From the NCBI GenBank assembly GCA_028703545.1, contig JAQVMR010000056.1, positions 1 through 6,212 on the forward strand: a stretch of 6,212 nt of DNA, given 5' to 3'. The notes under the pieces were generated by a model. The model was not told the DNA's origin. It did no database searches and worked only from the letters and a program-made list of their open reading frames with translations. Shown in pieces: positions 5,788-6,212 of this stretch; position 1 is the stretch's first letter; every line of letters starts with the position of its first letter. Made by a program: the position numbers and the translations under genes. This DNA comes from Patescibacteria group bacterium (lineage in GTDB: Bacteria; Patescibacteriota; Patescibacteriia; UBA1558; S5-K13).

Positions 5788-6212
5788 TTATTTTTTTAAC
5801 ATTTTTTTAAGTTTTTTTACGTAAATGGAAATTGGCACTCCATATAAATCAAATTCTTTTCTTAGTTTTTTGCTAATAAATCTTACATAGGATTCATTTA
5901 AGCTTGTTTTAAAACCAAGAACAATTTCAAAAGATAATTTATATTCTGATTTTGTAATCTCATATATTTTTGGTTTTTTGCGTCCTTTGCCAATTGTTGG
6001 CGGGTGAATTTTTATAATTTTTTGTCTGAATTTTTCTAGAGCCTCTTTTGTTATTTCAATTTTTGATTTTTCTTGTAATTTTATTGCCTCGTCGAGTATT
6101 TTTGTAACTCTAATTTTTAAAAGAGCTGAAACTGGAATTATTTTTGCCCACCATAAAAATGGCATTATGTTATTATAGTATTTTACATATTTATCATAGG
6201 TTTTTAGATCTT
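5788..6212 (-). CDS. der: GTPase Der (EngA), C-terminal part only
   Basis: Der is a double-GTPase-domain protein needed for 50S ribosome assembly. Only the C-terminal 140 or so residues are in the window; the frame stays open to the right edge, so the ATG at 6165 is internal and not the start. Visible are the end of the second G domain (PFLWWAKIIPVSALLKIRVTKIL, with the SAL G5 motif) and the KH-like domain (HPPTIGKGRKKPKIYEIT, then the SYVRFISKKLRKEFDLYGVPISIYVKK ending typical of EngA). Both GTP-binding P-loops lie outside. The short lysine-rich tail (KKLKKMLKK) is normal for the family. pth follows 24 nt downstream. Confidence 0.93.
   Translation of the reverse strand, partial: DLKTYDKYVKYYNNIMPFLWWAKIIPVSALLKIRVTKILDEAIKLQEKSKIEITKEALEKFRQKIIKIHPPTIGKGRKKPKIYEITKSEYKLSFEIVLGFKTSLNESYVRFISKKLRKEFDLYGVPISIYVKKLKKMLKK

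Noticed and set aside
5609..5824. Plus-strand Phe-rich open frame of 71 codons
   Set aside because: Antisense to the pth start and der end, which are certain genes.
1..6212. CRISPR array, insertion sequence, transposon ends or tRNA gene
   Set aside because: No regularly spaced repeats, transposase-like frame, paired terminal repeats or tRNA signature seen on either strand.

Overview
The window is a very AT-rich bacterial chromosome segment; hand counts of sample lines give about 17-28% G+C in the housekeeping genes. It carries two minus-strand blocks of conserved genes, with one plus-strand transcription unit between them. The code looks standard: Trp is TGG, stops are TAA or TAG, and no UGA has to be read through. 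The organism cannot be named from this sequence. The AT bias, compact spacing and divergent FolC/Pth/Der sequences would suit a reduced-genome bacterium. A Patescibacteria-like lineage is only a guess.

Positions 1-4231 (minus strand) hold a compact block transcribed dprA -> folC -> topA. It starts from a recognisable sigma70-type promoter just upstream of dprA. DprA handles incoming single-stranded DNA, FolC is a folate/Mur-ligase-family enzyme, and TopA is topoisomerase I; TopA runs off the left edge inside its zinc-finger tail. Positions 5245-6212 (minus strand) hold der (C-terminal end only) followed by pth, both translation-related.

Positions 4300-5219 (plus strand) are the unusual part. 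A near-ideal promoter (TTGACA, 16 bp, extended -10 TATAAT) fires away from dprA into about 275 nt with no convincing gene. This stretch folds by eye into two strong domains. The first is a 24-position, nearly perfect long stem that branches into smaller hairpins. The second is a 12-bp stem closing a four-way junction with three hairpins, about 49% G+C in its core. An intrinsic terminator with eight U's follows. About 46 nt later comes a perfect AGGAGG ribosome site and a 182-aa putative lipoprotein of unknown function, whose gene is clearly richer in G+C (about 35-42%) than its neighbours. The unit closes with a hairpin shared with the convergent pth gene; the lipoprotein stop codon lies inside that hairpin.

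The arrangement promoter - structured RNA - terminator - secreted protein is what a transcription-attenuating leader (riboswitch-like) looks like. A free-standing small RNA next to an independent gene is the main alternative. I could not match the RNA to any known class from memory. Two details favour a regulatory role: the C-rich apical loop holds CCUCCU, the exact complement of the lipoprotein ribosome site, and UUGCUU in the second domain can pair with the 5' arm of the terminator.
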